DNA of 64,000 bases from G965226155 sp965226155 (GCA_965226155.1 OZ245331.1:62001-126000); one strand, 5' to 3'. Positions 41,627 through 51,487 are shown, counted from the stretch's first letter. Made by a program: numbers and translations. The notes: generated by a model from the sequence alone, not told the origin.

Positions 41627-42223
41627 TCAATTGTCAGATGCACGTATAAATAGAAACGTGCCGGCTTGTGCTGTGCCGTCTTCGCTTAAAAGGGGCTCAA
41701 CAGCTTCAAGTTCCCATTCTAACCGAAAGCTGGTCATGTCCTGAACATCCTTGGTCACCGCTTCTCTATCGCGGTAGCTTTCGCCGTCATGTGCCTCTTG
41801 AATCACATCCAGTGGTAGGACTGCAACGATGATGGATGACCTGACATTTCTCGCGATATCCAATGCCTGCTGAATTAGACCAAAATCAGGATTAAGGATA
41901 ACGGCCTTGAAGCTATCAAAGTTGTTAGGCAACATCGTCTTAATTTCATCAAGTACCTTCTGACTCTCACATAAATCTCCATGACAGATCTGGATTCTGT
42001 CGCATATTTTGCTCGTTCCTATGCGGGGATCTCTTAAATAGTCTTCGTAGAACGTAATATACTGCTCGTTCTTTTCGACTGCGATGACTTTAAAGTAAGT
42101 GGCGACTGGTGTGGTGATCACGCCAGTTCCTGAACAGAGTTCGAGAACGTGTCCACCGCCATCCTTCTTAAACTCGACCTTCTCAGACAAGAGCGCAAGG
42201 ATTGCTTCAATAACAGTAATATA
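41627..42223 (-). pseudogene. SAM-dependent methyltransferase cut by a miniature element
   Basis: The frame is open up to the edge of the miniature element at 42224 and reads YITVIEAILALLSEKVEFKK there. The SAM motif I, GGGHVLELCSGTGVITTPVA, the acidic VIAVEKNEQYITFYED, and ADP-like IQICHGDLCESQKV follow. Most relatives have an additional 30-50 residues before this point. So the true start and promoter were probably removed. The first start-like codon left is TTG at 42190. The 3' end is intact. It resembles phospholipid- or rRNA-type N-methyltransferases; the substrate is unknown. Confidence 0.7.
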
Positions 42224-42352
42224 GGTACTGACAAGTTAAGTGATTTGAAGCCAAACTCAGCGCGGATAAGCGGCCTAAGTCATTGATTGTTGGACGGGGG
42301 ATCGGCTGTTTTACTACAAAGAGGGCAAGATTTACGTTAACTTGTCAGTACC
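42224..42352. repeat. IS6-type miniature element (129 bp), copy 3
   Basis: GGTACTGACAAGTTAA opens and TTAACTTGTCAGTACC closes it: a perfect 16 bp inverted repeat. The interior matches the copies at 20366 and 34049 (GGCCTAAGTCATTGATTG, GGACGGGGGATCGGC). The flanks GTAATATA and ATTTGAAA do not match. It truncates the methyltransferase gene. Confidence 0.85.
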
Positions 42353-42536
42353 ATTTGAAATGCTACGCATTTTTAGTTCAGAAAAGAACTAAGGCACGTA
42401 ATCGCTATACACTTATATTAGTCCAAATGTAATATTCATCGTTGTGTTATCCATGCCTTAGGATAATCAATTCTGTAATTAAGAAATACATAGGGCCAAT
42501 CTAAAATTAAACGATTGGCCCCATTAATGCTGACTA

Positions 42537-45206
42537 CTAGTAGAAAGAGTAGGACATACCAAACCCAATTGTCCGAGGTTGTGATACTAGAAATCCATGT
42601 GACCTGCCCGCCATTGAGGGAGGTAATCCACCTGTTATGCCTTCCTCATTACCGATGTTGCGAATATACGCGTTTGCTGACCAGTTTTTATCAGATATCA
42701 AAGCAACTGACGCATTCCAAATCCAGAAAGAATCCATCTCGAAAAACTGACCGCTTGAGGAATCGAGATCAGATACTGTGTCATCACGAAAGGCACTATT
42801 CAAATTCCACCGAAGTGAACCCCAAGGCAAAACATTCGGTTGCTCATAATCTAGATTTAACGTAATGGTATGTTCAGGTGCATTAGGCAATTTAGATCCA
42901 CTTTTTACATCTGCAATAGGCACGATTGCCGTACCAATTCCATTTTGTAAATCCAACACAGTAAAGTCTTTTGTTACCTCAGCATCTGTATAAGTGTAGC
43001 CAAAATCCACACTAAATTGGTCATTCACCTGCGCATGAACCTCTAATTCGAGGCCGGTACTTTCGGCATCTTCTCCATTGCCAACAAAATCAAATCCATT
43101 AGCAGTAAATCCATCGAACTGGAAGTTATTCCATTTTATATGATACCCAGCAAACGAATACTGAACACGATCAGATAGCCTCCCTTTAATCCCAGCTTCA
43201 AAATTTTCTACAAAATCGGGAGAGAACGTTCGTAGCTCAGGCAGAGACGCACGATTACCAACGAGACCCGTACCGTTTACGCCACCACGTCGAAAACCTT
43301 CAGACCATGTTAAATATCCCATCATATCGTCATTAAAATCATAGGATGTATTAATCTTAAATAACTGATCACTAGTGCTTTGTGTATCGCTTACCACAAC
43401 TGTACCTAAATTCGCAAGCGCAGCCGGCAATGCTGGATCTCCACACCCAGCTCCACAAGCTGGTAATTGTTGGAATAGAGAGTACGAAATATCTTGCCAG
43501 AAGCTGCGAATACCACCAGTGATCTGCCATTGCTCAGAAACTCTATACGTAAATTCACCAAAAACTGCAACATCCTCAAATTTAGTATTTGTTGTAGCGA
43601 AAAAGTCGCCAATTTCAAATCCCGGATTTGCACTTGTAAATGGGAATCCTGCAAAGGCATTGCCAAATGCGGCCATATGCTCAGTGGCTCCCGGCCATTT
43701 TCCTACATCGTCCGTAAATGTCTTAACTTCCTGATAGTAAAATCCGACAACATAATCCCAACGCATATTATCCCAATCAGATGCTAAGCGTAATTCCTGA
43801 CTAATATTTTCAATTTTTGTATCACGGAAGTCCCTAATTATCGCTCTTGGCCATAAACCATAAGCCTCATTCACTAAAGCATTAGCATTAGGAAGTTGAG
43901 GCATTTCAAGAAACCCCGTTGAGTCCAGCACGTAATCCTCATTAATCTCAGAATATGATGTTGCAGAAGTTATTATCGCGGATTCTAATTCGACATCTAG
44001 ATTTAAGTTGACTACATCCACTGTAGACTCATAGTTTTCTTCTACAGGGATAAAGTTCTGGTAATCCAATGCCGCAGGAATAGTACTAGTACCATTTGGA
44101 TAAGCCGTATTTCCACCAGGTCCATTACATGCAACAGGGACGAAACCAAAAAAATTAAACCCTTGTGCACCTGGAACACCGGTGCAACCTTCGGCTTGAT
44201 CGAAAACAGCACCTATCGGTCTTAGTCTAGTTGGGTCAACATTACCACTAAATCCTTGATCTGCAGTCATCTGTTGATTATCTTGTTGTGAATCTTCATG
44301 CTGATAAGTAACCGTTGCGGTTATAATGTCATTTACATTCCATAGTGCCGATCCTCGCACCCACCATTTATCACTATCATTGATATCTTCCTGTAGCGGG
44401 CCCTGCACGAATCCACTGAAGAGATCTCCAGCGACGCTTGGTATTGCAGCACCTTGAGCATTTGTTACAGGCCGTATGCCATCAATAAATCCTCCTACAT
44501 CAATATATCCGCCAGCGACACGCAATCCAAAATTATCATTAACTGGTATATTTGCAATTATGTCAGTGCTGTAACTCATCTCATCTGATTCTTCAATAAA
44601 CCCAAAGTCACCTGAAACATCAAGTTTAAATCCGCTTTCTAAATCTGGCTTTTTTGGAATAAACCGAATCGTTCCCCCCATTGAACTATTTCCATATAGC
44701 GTTCCTTGAGGACCTCGCAACACTTCTACTCGGCTCATATCTTTTAATGTCAGTGGGAAAAATATTGGTGTCTCACCAAAGTATGTTGAAACAAGAGCCA
44801 CAGAAGCGGATGGTTGCGAACGACCATTAGTCGCATCAGCCGTATTAAGTCCTCTCAAAGCTAAATTACTGTTGTTTCCTCTTGCGACTAATCCTTGATC
44901 TACGAATGTAATCCCAGGAATGAGACGGGAAAGATCTCCTAATCCAACTGCCCCAGTGTGTTCTAACATATCACTACCAACTACAGAAATATTATAGGGC
45001 ACATCTAGCACGGACTCAGATCGCCTTGTCGCGGTAACGATTATCTCTTCTAATGTCTGAGCAGCTACATTAACACTACAAATCGCAGCTAGTAGACCAA
45101 CAATCAGAAGAAAATCTAACTTTGCTCTACCTAAGTTACAAATTAAAAATCTAATACCGAGATTCATATTTACGTAGTTTCTGTTAACCCTTGTTGTACT
45201 GATCAT
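42537..45206 (-). CDS. TonB-dependent receptor
   Basis: The 889-residue outer-membrane transporter has a long N-terminus with hydrophobic core LDFLLIVGLLAAICSVNVAA (cleavage after VAA). The TonB box follows in LEEIIVTATRR, with the plug sequence MSRVEVLRGPQGTLYGNSSM and a barrel ending in FGMSYSFY. An internal ATG at 45167 may be the true start. It belongs to the large FecA/iron-independent group also used for complex organics. It is transcribed in the same direction as the operon 45658-48388 but has a separate upstream region. It probably serves uptake of the second cluster's substrate. Confidence 0.9.
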   Translation of the reverse strand: MISTTRVNRNYVNMNLGIRFLICNLGRAKLDFLLIVGLLAAICSVNVAAQTLEEIIVTATRRSESVLDVPYNISVVGSDMLEHTGAVGLGDLSRLIPGITFVDQGLVARGNNSNLALRGLNTADATNGRSQPSASVALVSTYFGETPIFFPLTLKDMSRVEVLRGPQGTLYGNSSMGGTIRFIPKKPDLESGFKLDVSGDFGFIEESDEMSYSTDIIANIPVNDNFGLRVAGGYIDVGGFIDGIRPVTNAQGAAIPSVAGDLFSGFVQGPLQEDINDSDKWWVRGSALWNVNDIITATVTYQHEDSQQDNQQMTADQGFSGNVDPTRLRPIGAVFDQAEGCTGVPGAQGFNFFGFVPVACNGPGGNTAYPNGTSTIPAALDYQNFIPVEENYESTVDVVNLNLDVELESAIITSATSYSEINEDYVLDSTGFLEMPQLPNANALVNEAYGLWPRAIIRDFRDTKIENISQELRLASDWDNMRWDYVVGFYYQEVKTFTDDVGKWPGATEHMAAFGNAFAGFPFTSANPGFEIGDFFATTNTKFEDVAVFGEFTYRVSEQWQITGGIRSFWQDISYSLFQQLPACGAGCGDPALPAALANLGTVVVSDTQSTSDQLFKINTSYDFNDDMMGYLTWSEGFRRGGVNGTGLVGNRASLPELRTFSPDFVENFEAGIKGRLSDRVQYSFAGYHIKWNNFQFDGFTANGFDFVGNGEDAESTGLELEVHAQVNDQFSVDFGYTYTDAEVTKDFTVLDLQNGIGTAIVPIADVKSGSKLPNAPEHTITLNLDYEQPNVLPWGSLRWNLNSAFRDDTVSDLDSSSGQFFEMDSFWIWNASVALISDKNWSANAYIRNIGNEEGITGGLPPSMAGRSHGFLVSQPRTIGFGMSYSFY

Positions 45207-45657
45207 TTAAATATCCCCCAAAGTCTAAATTTTGGTTATTTTTTCACCGACATGTGATCATCAAAATATTGTAGATTGTATGTAATCAACAATTTAATAT
45301 CTTAGTGTAGGAATGTCAAGCAACAATGGTAATAACCCTAATCGAAACGGCTGTAATATATTTACTTTACTTATCAGATAGTTACTTTATAATTAAATGG
45401 AATTTTGTGAACTATGGCGTCAAGACTGATGTCACTTCCTTCTAGATAATTGCAGTTTTTTTTACCCGCCAAAACACTATTTTGAGCACGAATTTTTGCC
45501 CAAATCGGGAAAATACGATTAATTTCTTTATCTATTAACTAGAACTCGCGAATCAAGTTAGTCTGGCGCTAGAACCAAAGTGTAATAAAGAGGAGATAAG
45601 TATTCTGAATCGCCTATCATTGATCTATCTGACAAGCCCAGGATTTATAAACAAAAT
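45207..45657. other. Gene-free stretch upstream of the receptor
   Basis: AT-rich. Half-sites ATATTGT (45267-45273) and CAACAATT (45286-45293) resemble the arms of the GntR-type palindrome at 49441, but with a longer spacer. No gene is seen. Confidence 0.4.
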
Positions 45658-46326
45658 CTATATTTGCCAGCAAGATATTATCGTTTCACTACTATCCTCT
45701 CTATGTTGCAATATTGTCTTTATCGCTACCTTGACACCTTGAGCAGCAGTATTTTCAGACATACTCGGCGCACCCAAGTTATTATCCTGCGCAGCAACAA
45801 TAGGTAAATGGGGTAAATGAATCCAACCAGCACGGATGTTGAGTTGCTGAATAGCAATGAAATGTAATATGCCATACATCAGATGATTGCAGACGTTGGT
45901 GCCGGGTGTATCTGATATATCTGCAGGGATCCCTTCAACTCGCATAGCTTTTACCATTGCCCGAATAGGTAATGTTGAATAATACGCAATTGGGCCATCC
46001 TTTACGGTTTCTACATCAAGTAAGATATTTCCGTCATTATCCGCCAGCGCGTATCTGGCTGAATCATTCAGCTTATGGGCGAGTCTTTCTACGGTAATCA
46101 TACTTCGACCACCATATTCACCCAACATGACAACTGTGTCGGGATTGATTTCGGTAATTTCTTTCTGGACAACGTCTATTGATTTAAAGAAAGTATTCGG
46201 CACTACTTTAGATATGATTTGACTATTTTCAATTACTTCACCATCTAGCATGCTTGCTACCTGCTCAGCTGGGTTAATCGGGGTAGTCCCGAATCCCTCA
46301 AAACCTGTGAGTAGAATTTTTTTCAT
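45658..46326 (-). CDS. Pyroglutamyl-peptidase I-like peptidase (C15 family)
   Basis: The 222-residue protein has the C15 fold: TGFEGFGTTPINPAEQVASM at the start, then LGEYGGRSMITVERLA (Glu80), PGTNVCNHLMYG (Cys146) and AGWIHLPHLP (His170). All three catalytic residues of pyroglutamyl peptidase are present. The family releases N-terminal pyroglutamate from peptides. In an operon with ketol-acid reductoisomerase and DUF1152 protein it may rather open a cyclic amide such as a lactam in a degradation pathway. That is inference. The loop ALADNDGNILLDVETVKDGP matches peptidase relatives. The upstream DUF1152 gene ends 28 bp before its ATG. Confidence 0.85.
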   Translation of the reverse strand: MKKILLTGFEGFGTTPINPAEQVASMLDGEVIENSQIISKVVPNTFFKSIDVVQKEITEINPDTVVMLGEYGGRSMITVERLAHKLNDSARYALADNDGNILLDVETVKDGPIAYYSTLPIRAMVKAMRVEGIPADISDTPGTNVCNHLMYGILHFIAIQQLNIRAGWIHLPHLPIVAAQDNNLGAPSMSENTAAQGVKVAIKTILQHREDSSETIISCWQI

Positions 46327-46354
46327 CCTTCAGGTTGCAATGATGATGGCTGGT

Positions 46355-47356
46355 CTATTTAATTTGCGGCTCCGTTGGTACGGGAACTTCCATGGGTAAT
46401 CTAGATTCGGGAATAATATTAAAATTATCTAGGATTACCTGCTCCGCTTCATACAAAGATTTGGTGTTGGCGATTGCTGCCGGAATAGGATTTAAGTCCA
46501 TTATTTTTTTCGGGTCAAAAAACATGGTAACTGCTGCTAGCGGTGAAACATACATATACCACAGACCCTTACAAAAATGCGTACCCAGCTTGCCAAGAGC
46601 CGCGTCACGTGGCCACATCTCAACAGTCTCATCGGGAAAGTAGTCCAGTATTCTTGTCAAATCCGATACATCTTGCGGTGTTAATCCATGAGCACCAAGA
46701 TAACCACCAGCCTGCATCACCTTGCCTACATTTTTATCTAGGTGTGCATTAGGTAATTCAGCATCGCAAGCATAACCAGTTAATGCATAATAGCCGTTAA
46801 ACTCTTCGGCAACATACAGTGAAAACGCATCTGCCAAGGGTGATTGTACCGAGGTTTCATAGCCACTATAAAATGCATCTGCACCAATATCGACCGTAAT
46901 AAATAAATCAAGATCGTATTTTTGCATGACATCTTTAATACCAGTAAGGATGCCTTCCATGCCGTTCGCCACATTAATACTGACGACGGGTTCTTTAGTT
47001 TCTTTGGCGACAACAGCCTCATACAAAGGAGTATTGACAGAAGATTCAGGCTGTACAGCCGAATCGCCACGTTCAATTTTGGTATCGGGGTTAACCAGAA
47101 CGACATTGTCATTAATACGTTCGGCGGGCTGCAAACGCTCAAGATTAATAATTTCACAGCCAAAGGGAACAAAACCAGGTTTGTCCCACCACTTAACGCA
47201 ATATTCACCAAGTACAAATCGTTCTACACCCAAACGTCTAAGGTAATTCATCACCGGTATGGTCTGGACGATATCGCCACCACCACCGCAACCTAAGATA
47301 AAAGCGCCTTTTGCTTCTCGACTTACCTCGAGCAGGGAAGGTTTTAAAGAAGTCAT
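46355..47356 (-). CDS. DUF1152 protein
   Basis: The 333-residue protein starts with AFILGCGGGGDIVQTIPVMN, a dinucleotide or sugar-nucleotide binding glycine loop. It also has LFITVDIGADAFYSG and ADAFSLYVAEEFNGYYALTG, typical of DUF1152. It resembles no enzyme of proven function that I know. The genes before (ketol-acid reductoisomerase, 12 bp away) and after (C15 peptidase) point to the same pathway. The two conserved acidic positions in TVDIGADAF suggest a metal or nucleotide site. Confidence 0.75.
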   Translation of the reverse strand: MTSLKPSLLEVSREAKGAFILGCGGGGDIVQTIPVMNYLRRLGVERFVLGEYCVKWWDKPGFVPFGCEIINLERLQPAERINDNVVLVNPDTKIERGDSAVQPESSVNTPLYEAVVAKETKEPVVSINVANGMEGILTGIKDVMQKYDLDLFITVDIGADAFYSGYETSVQSPLADAFSLYVAEEFNGYYALTGYACDAELPNAHLDKNVGKVMQAGGYLGAHGLTPQDVSDLTRILDYFPDETVEMWPRDAALGKLGTHFCKGLWYMYVSPLAAVTMFFDPKKIMDLNPIPAAIANTKSLYEAEQVILDNFNIIPESRLPMEVPVPTEPQIK

Positions 47357-47368
47357 AATTCGCCGTGC

Positions 47369-48388
47369 TTATTTGTTTACAATCCAGTCAGCTTCGATCA
47401 GATCTGCAGTTCGACGTCCCAATTTCTTATATACCCGGTTCTCTGTATTTTGCAGAGGGTGCTTTAGTATTTCATTGGTACCTTTGATTAGTTGTTTGTA
47501 CTCGGATTTCTCTTCTTCATCCCACTCTTTTTCAAAATCGCCACTCTTTATATGGTTAATAACATCGGTGAACTGTTGCTTGATAGCAGATTCATCAGAG
47601 AATTTTCGGGCAGTCACAACTTGACCATACTGGCTGGTGCGAGAGTGTAGCTTAAGCTGATGTGCTAACCCAATATCTCTAACTGCTGCAAATATCTCAG
47701 ACAATTCACCGGAGGCATACATTTCCATAATCACAACATCGGGATCATATCCCGCTTCAACCAGTGCTTCAAACATATTTTTCATCACATAAAAATCTCC
47801 AGACTGCTCGGAAAACAAATCAACTTCCGTCTCTTCACGAAAAAAGGATTCTATTGCGCCCATCCTGGTGGTTCCGATCCCTTTACTGAGTGCCAACATG
47901 ACATTATGGGCATTTCCTGATCCATCCTGCCCAACCGCCACTAGGCTCGGGTAGCCGGTGCCATTGACGAAAGTTTCGCGTACATATTGACCGATCATGC
48001 GTGGCCCTATAAGAATGATGTCAACATCTTTAGGCGGTACTATCTTTTTATAATGAATGTTATAGCCGTGGGAGAAGTTTAGAACCATATGAGGGCGTAA
48101 ATGGGGGGCAATAGATTCTTCATATACGGACGGCATGACTTCATCCGGCAACAACATAAACAAGATATCTGCCTTTTGGCTTGCTTCCGCAATGGAATAG
48201 ACTTCAAAATCATCATCCTTTGCTCGTTTGGCAGAGTTGTCACTGGGACTACCAACTATGACTTGAACACCTGAGTCTCGAAGATTTAGTGCCTGAGATC
48301 TACCCTGATTACCATAACCAATGATCGCAACAGTTTTGCCTTCTATATATTTTAAATCAGCGTCATCATCAAAATAAAACTTTGCCAA
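47369..48388 (-). CDS. ilvC: Ketol-acid reductoisomerase-type enzyme
   Basis: This is a 339-residue class I enzyme. The N-terminal Rossmann domain has VAIIGYGNQGRSQALNLRDS, with phosphate-binding GSPSDNSAKRA for NADPH, and the conserved LNFSHGYNIHYKKI. The C-terminal knotted domain has FFREETEVDLFSEQSG with the Asp and Glu metal ligands, and ARKFSDESAIKQ. It would rearrange and reduce an acetohydroxy acid. No other branched-chain amino-acid genes are near; it sits with DUF1152 and C15 genes downstream of a GntR regulator, so a catabolic or specialised role is likely. The start is TTG at 48388, with AGGAG eight bases before it; no ATG fits. Confidence 0.88.
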   Translation of the reverse strand: MAKFYFDDDADLKYIEGKTVAIIGYGNQGRSQALNLRDSGVQVIVGSPSDNSAKRAKDDDFEVYSIAEASQKADILFMLLPDEVMPSVYEESIAPHLRPHMVLNFSHGYNIHYKKIVPPKDVDIILIGPRMIGQYVRETFVNGTGYPSLVAVGQDGSGNAHNVMLALSKGIGTTRMGAIESFFREETEVDLFSEQSGDFYVMKNMFEALVEAGYDPDVVIMEMYASGELSEIFAAVRDIGLAHQLKLHSRTSQYGQVVTARKFSDESAIKQQFTDVINHIKSGDFEKEWDEEEKSEYKQLIKGTNEILKHPLQNTENRVYKKLGRRTADLIEADWIVNK

Positions 48389-48480
48389 ATTTATTCTCCT
48401 GCATTATTTAATTAATCTAAATCTAGAAAACAATGACATAAGGAATTGCTCCTAGTATTATTTCTAACGCACAATTTAAG

Positions 48481-49170
48481 CTACGATTTTTTCTTGTTTC
48501 CCATGCTTTCTCCTAGGTGGTGTACCCCTTGAAGAATATGGCTTTCAATTGCAAGTTCGGCCTTGTTTAATTCACGAGATTGTATTAGCTCAAAAATCTC
48601 TCGATGCCCTCCCGCAAATCCAGTACTGGCATCCGAAAATGAGCGATTGATATTTGCGATCGCCAAACCCATCTGATCAGCCATTAAAATCCAATAATCT
48701 TGTAAGTACTGATGTTTAGTGAGTAAGCAAATTTTTTGGTGAAATTTGTAATCTGACAATGAAGCTTGCTCAATATTCTCAGTACTGGTTTCCATTTCCT
48801 TTACAATCTTCTCAAACTCCTTTATTTCTTTATCAGTTGCCCGTTCAATGACCAACTTTACTGCCAATTTTTCTAACGCAATGCGTAATAAACAAATTTC
48901 TTCAACATCTGTATATTCAAATTCCCGAATAAAGTAACCTCGATTCGGGTAATGCGTAACTAAACCCTTGTTCGCCAATTCACGCAAAGCTTCTCTTACA
49001 GGAGCACGGCTAATACTAAACTCCTTAGATATACGCGATTCGGTGAGTTGCTGTCCATTTTCGAAATGGCCTTCAAGTATTGCTTGACGAATTAACTGCG
49101 TAATTTCTTCTGTTATCGTGATGCGTTTATTAAATGAGACTTCATTATTAAAAAAAGTTTTTTCGGCCAT
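48481..49170 (-). CDS. GntR-family regulator with FCD domain
   Basis: The 229-residue protein has an N-terminal winged helix-turn-helix (ITEEITQLIRQAILEGHFEN, ESRISKEFSISRAPVREALR) and an FCD effector domain (YTDVEEICLLRIALEKLAVK, then YKFHQKICLLTKHQYLQDYW). FCD regulators sense small acids or metal-carboxylates. The gene lies upstream of the reductoisomerase operon in the same direction. The palindrome at 49441-49462 in the divergent intergenic region, and a related one at 55468, are plausible operators. Confidence 0.9.
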   Translation of the reverse strand: MAEKTFFNNEVSFNKRITITEEITQLIRQAILEGHFENGQQLTESRISKEFSISRAPVREALRELANKGLVTHYPNRGYFIREFEYTDVEEICLLRIALEKLAVKLVIERATDKEIKEFEKIVKEMETSTENIEQASLSDYKFHQKICLLTKHQYLQDYWILMADQMGLAIANINRSFSDASTGFAGGHREIFELIQSRELNKAELAIESHILQGVHHLGESMGNKKKS

Positions 49171-49967
49171 GATTAATATCCAAGTTGAAAATTAGTTTGT
49201 TAAGAGCATTTATATCTTCTTAGATTCTTATCTATCATTGTCAAATGTGTTTAAAACAAACTCACGCGATCTTAAATATACAAGCTAGCTATTTGGACAT
49301 AATGTAAGGTGTCGATATTATTAATTTGCCAGCAATATACAATACTAAAATTACTTACATCGCATTAACAGAAAACTTAATTAAAACTAGAAACATTCTC
49401 GCATGCCATCATTGCCACATTAGGTAAAACTTCTTACAATTGCATATTGTCAACAATATGCAGTACATCATAACTAATGTCAATTTGATTTACTGATTTG
49501 TATTAAAGCATATTATATTCAAAATACACTTTGACAATTTATGTATATATATTAATAAGTTATCTATATTAATTTAGAAATTCAGATGAGCTTTAAAGGA
49601 AAATACATGTGTATAACTGAGAAAAGTAGGCGCCTGGGCTTGAAAATGGATGCGCTACTAGGAAAGTCCGATACCAGACTAGGAATCACCCACAGACATG
49701 ATAATTACAGAATCGAAGACTCACGTTCGCATGTTCCCAGCGATACCAATGCATTAGGGCTAAATTGGTACAAGCAAAGAGATTAGAGCAAGTTAACCTG
49801 GATGCTGAAAATAAAATGCGTGGATCTATCGATTTACTGGTCAACTACGTTGTAGCCCTAGGATATGACACTACCGCTTCAATAACGGCGGAAATCCACT
49901 ATCGGCATTTAGACGTGGGATCCAATGATCACTTACAAATGATTACTACTATCTAGGAGTATTTTAA
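49171..49967. other. Long AT-rich intergenic region with gene remnants
   Basis: The region contains the palindrome at 49441-49462 and two short frames. One (49586-49786) includes RRLGLKMDALLG, similar to AEQLGLSMDTLLG at the end of the DenD-like protein 55584-56573. The other (49765-49956) includes NKMRGSIDLLVNYVVALGYD. Neither has a complete domain; they look like remnants of lost genes. AGGAG at 49953-49957 belongs to the gene starting at 49968. Confidence 0.45.
49441..49462. promoter_or_regulatory. Perfect 22 bp palindrome, putative GntR operator
   Basis: The core ATATTGTCAACAATAT is flanked by TGC and GCA (10 bp arms, 2 bp centre). The same core with TTGTTAACAAT occurs at 55468-55483. 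Symmetric sites of this size are common for GntR/FCD proteins, and the GntR gene starts 271 bp away. Confidence 0.55.
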
Positions 49968-51467
49968 ATGAGCATACATAACGGTTATCCACTTTCTGAT
50001 GCTGTTCGAGATTTTCTGGCAGAGCAACCGACAAGAATGTTAATAAATGGGGAGTGGCGTGAAGCAACATCAGGTAAAACTCTACCTGTTTACGATCCAT
50101 CAAGTGGAGAAATTGTAGCACAGGTTGCAGCTGGGGATAAGGCAGAAATCAATATGGCAGTATCTGCTGCTCGAGCTGCTTTACCAAACTGGAAAGCGAT
50201 AAGCCCTGGTGAACGATCGGAAATGATGTGGCGTTTGACTTATCTGATAGAAAGAGATGCTGACCATTTGGCACAACTTGATACTCTGAGCAACGGATTG
50301 ACAATAGATAAAACCAGAAATAGTGAAATTCCAGCAATACTCGATGACTTTCGTTATTTTGCAGGCTGGACGACAAAACTTTGTGGCAAAACCATACCAG
50401 TATCTATCCCCGGATATTCAGTTCACACCATACGCGAACCTATGGGTGTGTGCGGCGCTATCACTCCCTGGAATTATCCGATGGAAGCATTTAGCGGAAA
50501 AGTAGGGCCATCATTGTGTAGCGGTAATACGCTAGTGTTGAAACCCTCTGTGGAAGCACCATTAAGTGCATTATGGTTAGGCAAGCTGTGTATGGAAGCA
50601 GGTATTCCCCCTGGTGTGCTTAACATAGTCACAGGTCGTGGGACTACTGCCGGTGCCGCTTTAACGGCCCATATGGACGTTAATAAAATCGGCTTTACTG
50701 GTAGCACTGAAGTAGGTCGCAGATTAATTGAGGCCTCCACTAGTAATATTAAGCGTCTGTCACTGGAACTGGGTGGAAAATCTCCCAACGTAATCTTTGC
50801 CGATGCCAATCTGAACAAGGCCATTAAAGAATCAACTTGGGCTATATTTGGTCATTCCGGTCAGAATTGTGTGGCGGGCTCCAGGTTATTTGTAGAACGA
50901 TCTATTTGTGATGATGTAGTCGATCAAATTGCCGAAAGAGCCGGAAAAATTAAGATCGGTCCGGCCTTTGATCCAAAAACGGAAGTAGGTCCAGTAGTGT
51001 CTGAAAAACAATTAAATACGATTAAATCATATATACAAAAGGGAATAGCAGAAGGCGCCACGCTAAAATTCGGAGGCGGTATACCTAAAGGTGTACCTGC
51101 TGGTGGATATTATATTGAACCCACAATTTTCACTGATGTAACAGACAAAATGTCGATAGTACGTGAAGAAATTTTCGGTCCCGTATTAACAGTCTTACCC
51201 TTTGATGATTTTAATGAAATGATTAAGCGTGCAAATGACAGTATCTACGGGTTAGCCTCATCTATATGGACGAAGGACATTAGTAAAGCTGAAAGATTCT
51301 CTCGAGAAATAGAAGTCGGTATCGTCTGGATCAATGGCCATGCCCTGTATGATGCTCCCGCACCTTTTGGTGGCTACAAACAAAGTGGCTATGGCCGTGA
51401 CTTAGGTGAATCTTCACTTGATGAATATACCCAAATAAAGACTGTGTGGGTGGGTTATGAAGAATAA
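49968..51467 (+). CDS. Aldehyde dehydrogenase (NAD(P)-dependent)
   Basis: The 499-residue enzyme has all family marks: ITPWNYPMEAFSGKVGPSL, Glu of LELGGKSPNVIFAD at about 265, and catalytic Cys in FGHSGQNCVAGSRLFVE at about 300. EIFGPVLTVLPFDDFNE and PFGGYKQSGYGRDLGESSLD follow. It oxidises an aldehyde from the degradation pathway to the acid. The sequence is closest in pattern to betaine/aminoaldehyde-type ALDHs, but specificity cannot be read from it. AGGAG at 49953 fits its ATG. It is followed by the threonine-aldolase-like gene after 20 bp. Confidence 0.92.
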   Translation: MSIHNGYPLSDAVRDFLAEQPTRMLINGEWREATSGKTLPVYDPSSGEIVAQVAAGDKAEINMAVSAARAALPNWKAISPGERSEMMWRLTYLIERDADHLAQLDTLSNGLTIDKTRNSEIPAILDDFRYFAGWTTKLCGKTIPVSIPGYSVHTIREPMGVCGAITPWNYPMEAFSGKVGPSLCSGNTLVLKPSVEAPLSALWLGKLCMEAGIPPGVLNIVTGRGTTAGAALTAHMDVNKIGFTGSTEVGRRLIEASTSNIKRLSLELGGKSPNVIFADANLNKAIKESTWAIFGHSGQNCVAGSRLFVERSICDDVVDQIAERAGKIKIGPAFDPKTEVGPVVSEKQLNTIKSYIQKGIAEGATLKFGGGIPKGVPAGGYYIEPTIFTDVTDKMSIVREEIFGPVLTVLPFDDFNEMIKRANDSIYGLASSIWTKDISKAERFSREIEVGIVWINGHALYDAPAPFGGYKQSGYGRDLGESSLDEYTQIKTVWVGYEE

Positions 51468-51487
51468 TTATATTTGAGTACTCCAGG

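Noticed and set aside
41627..42190. Complete methyltransferase gene starting at TTG 42190
   Set aside because: The coding pattern continues upstream to the element edge, so the natural start was further upstream and has been lost.
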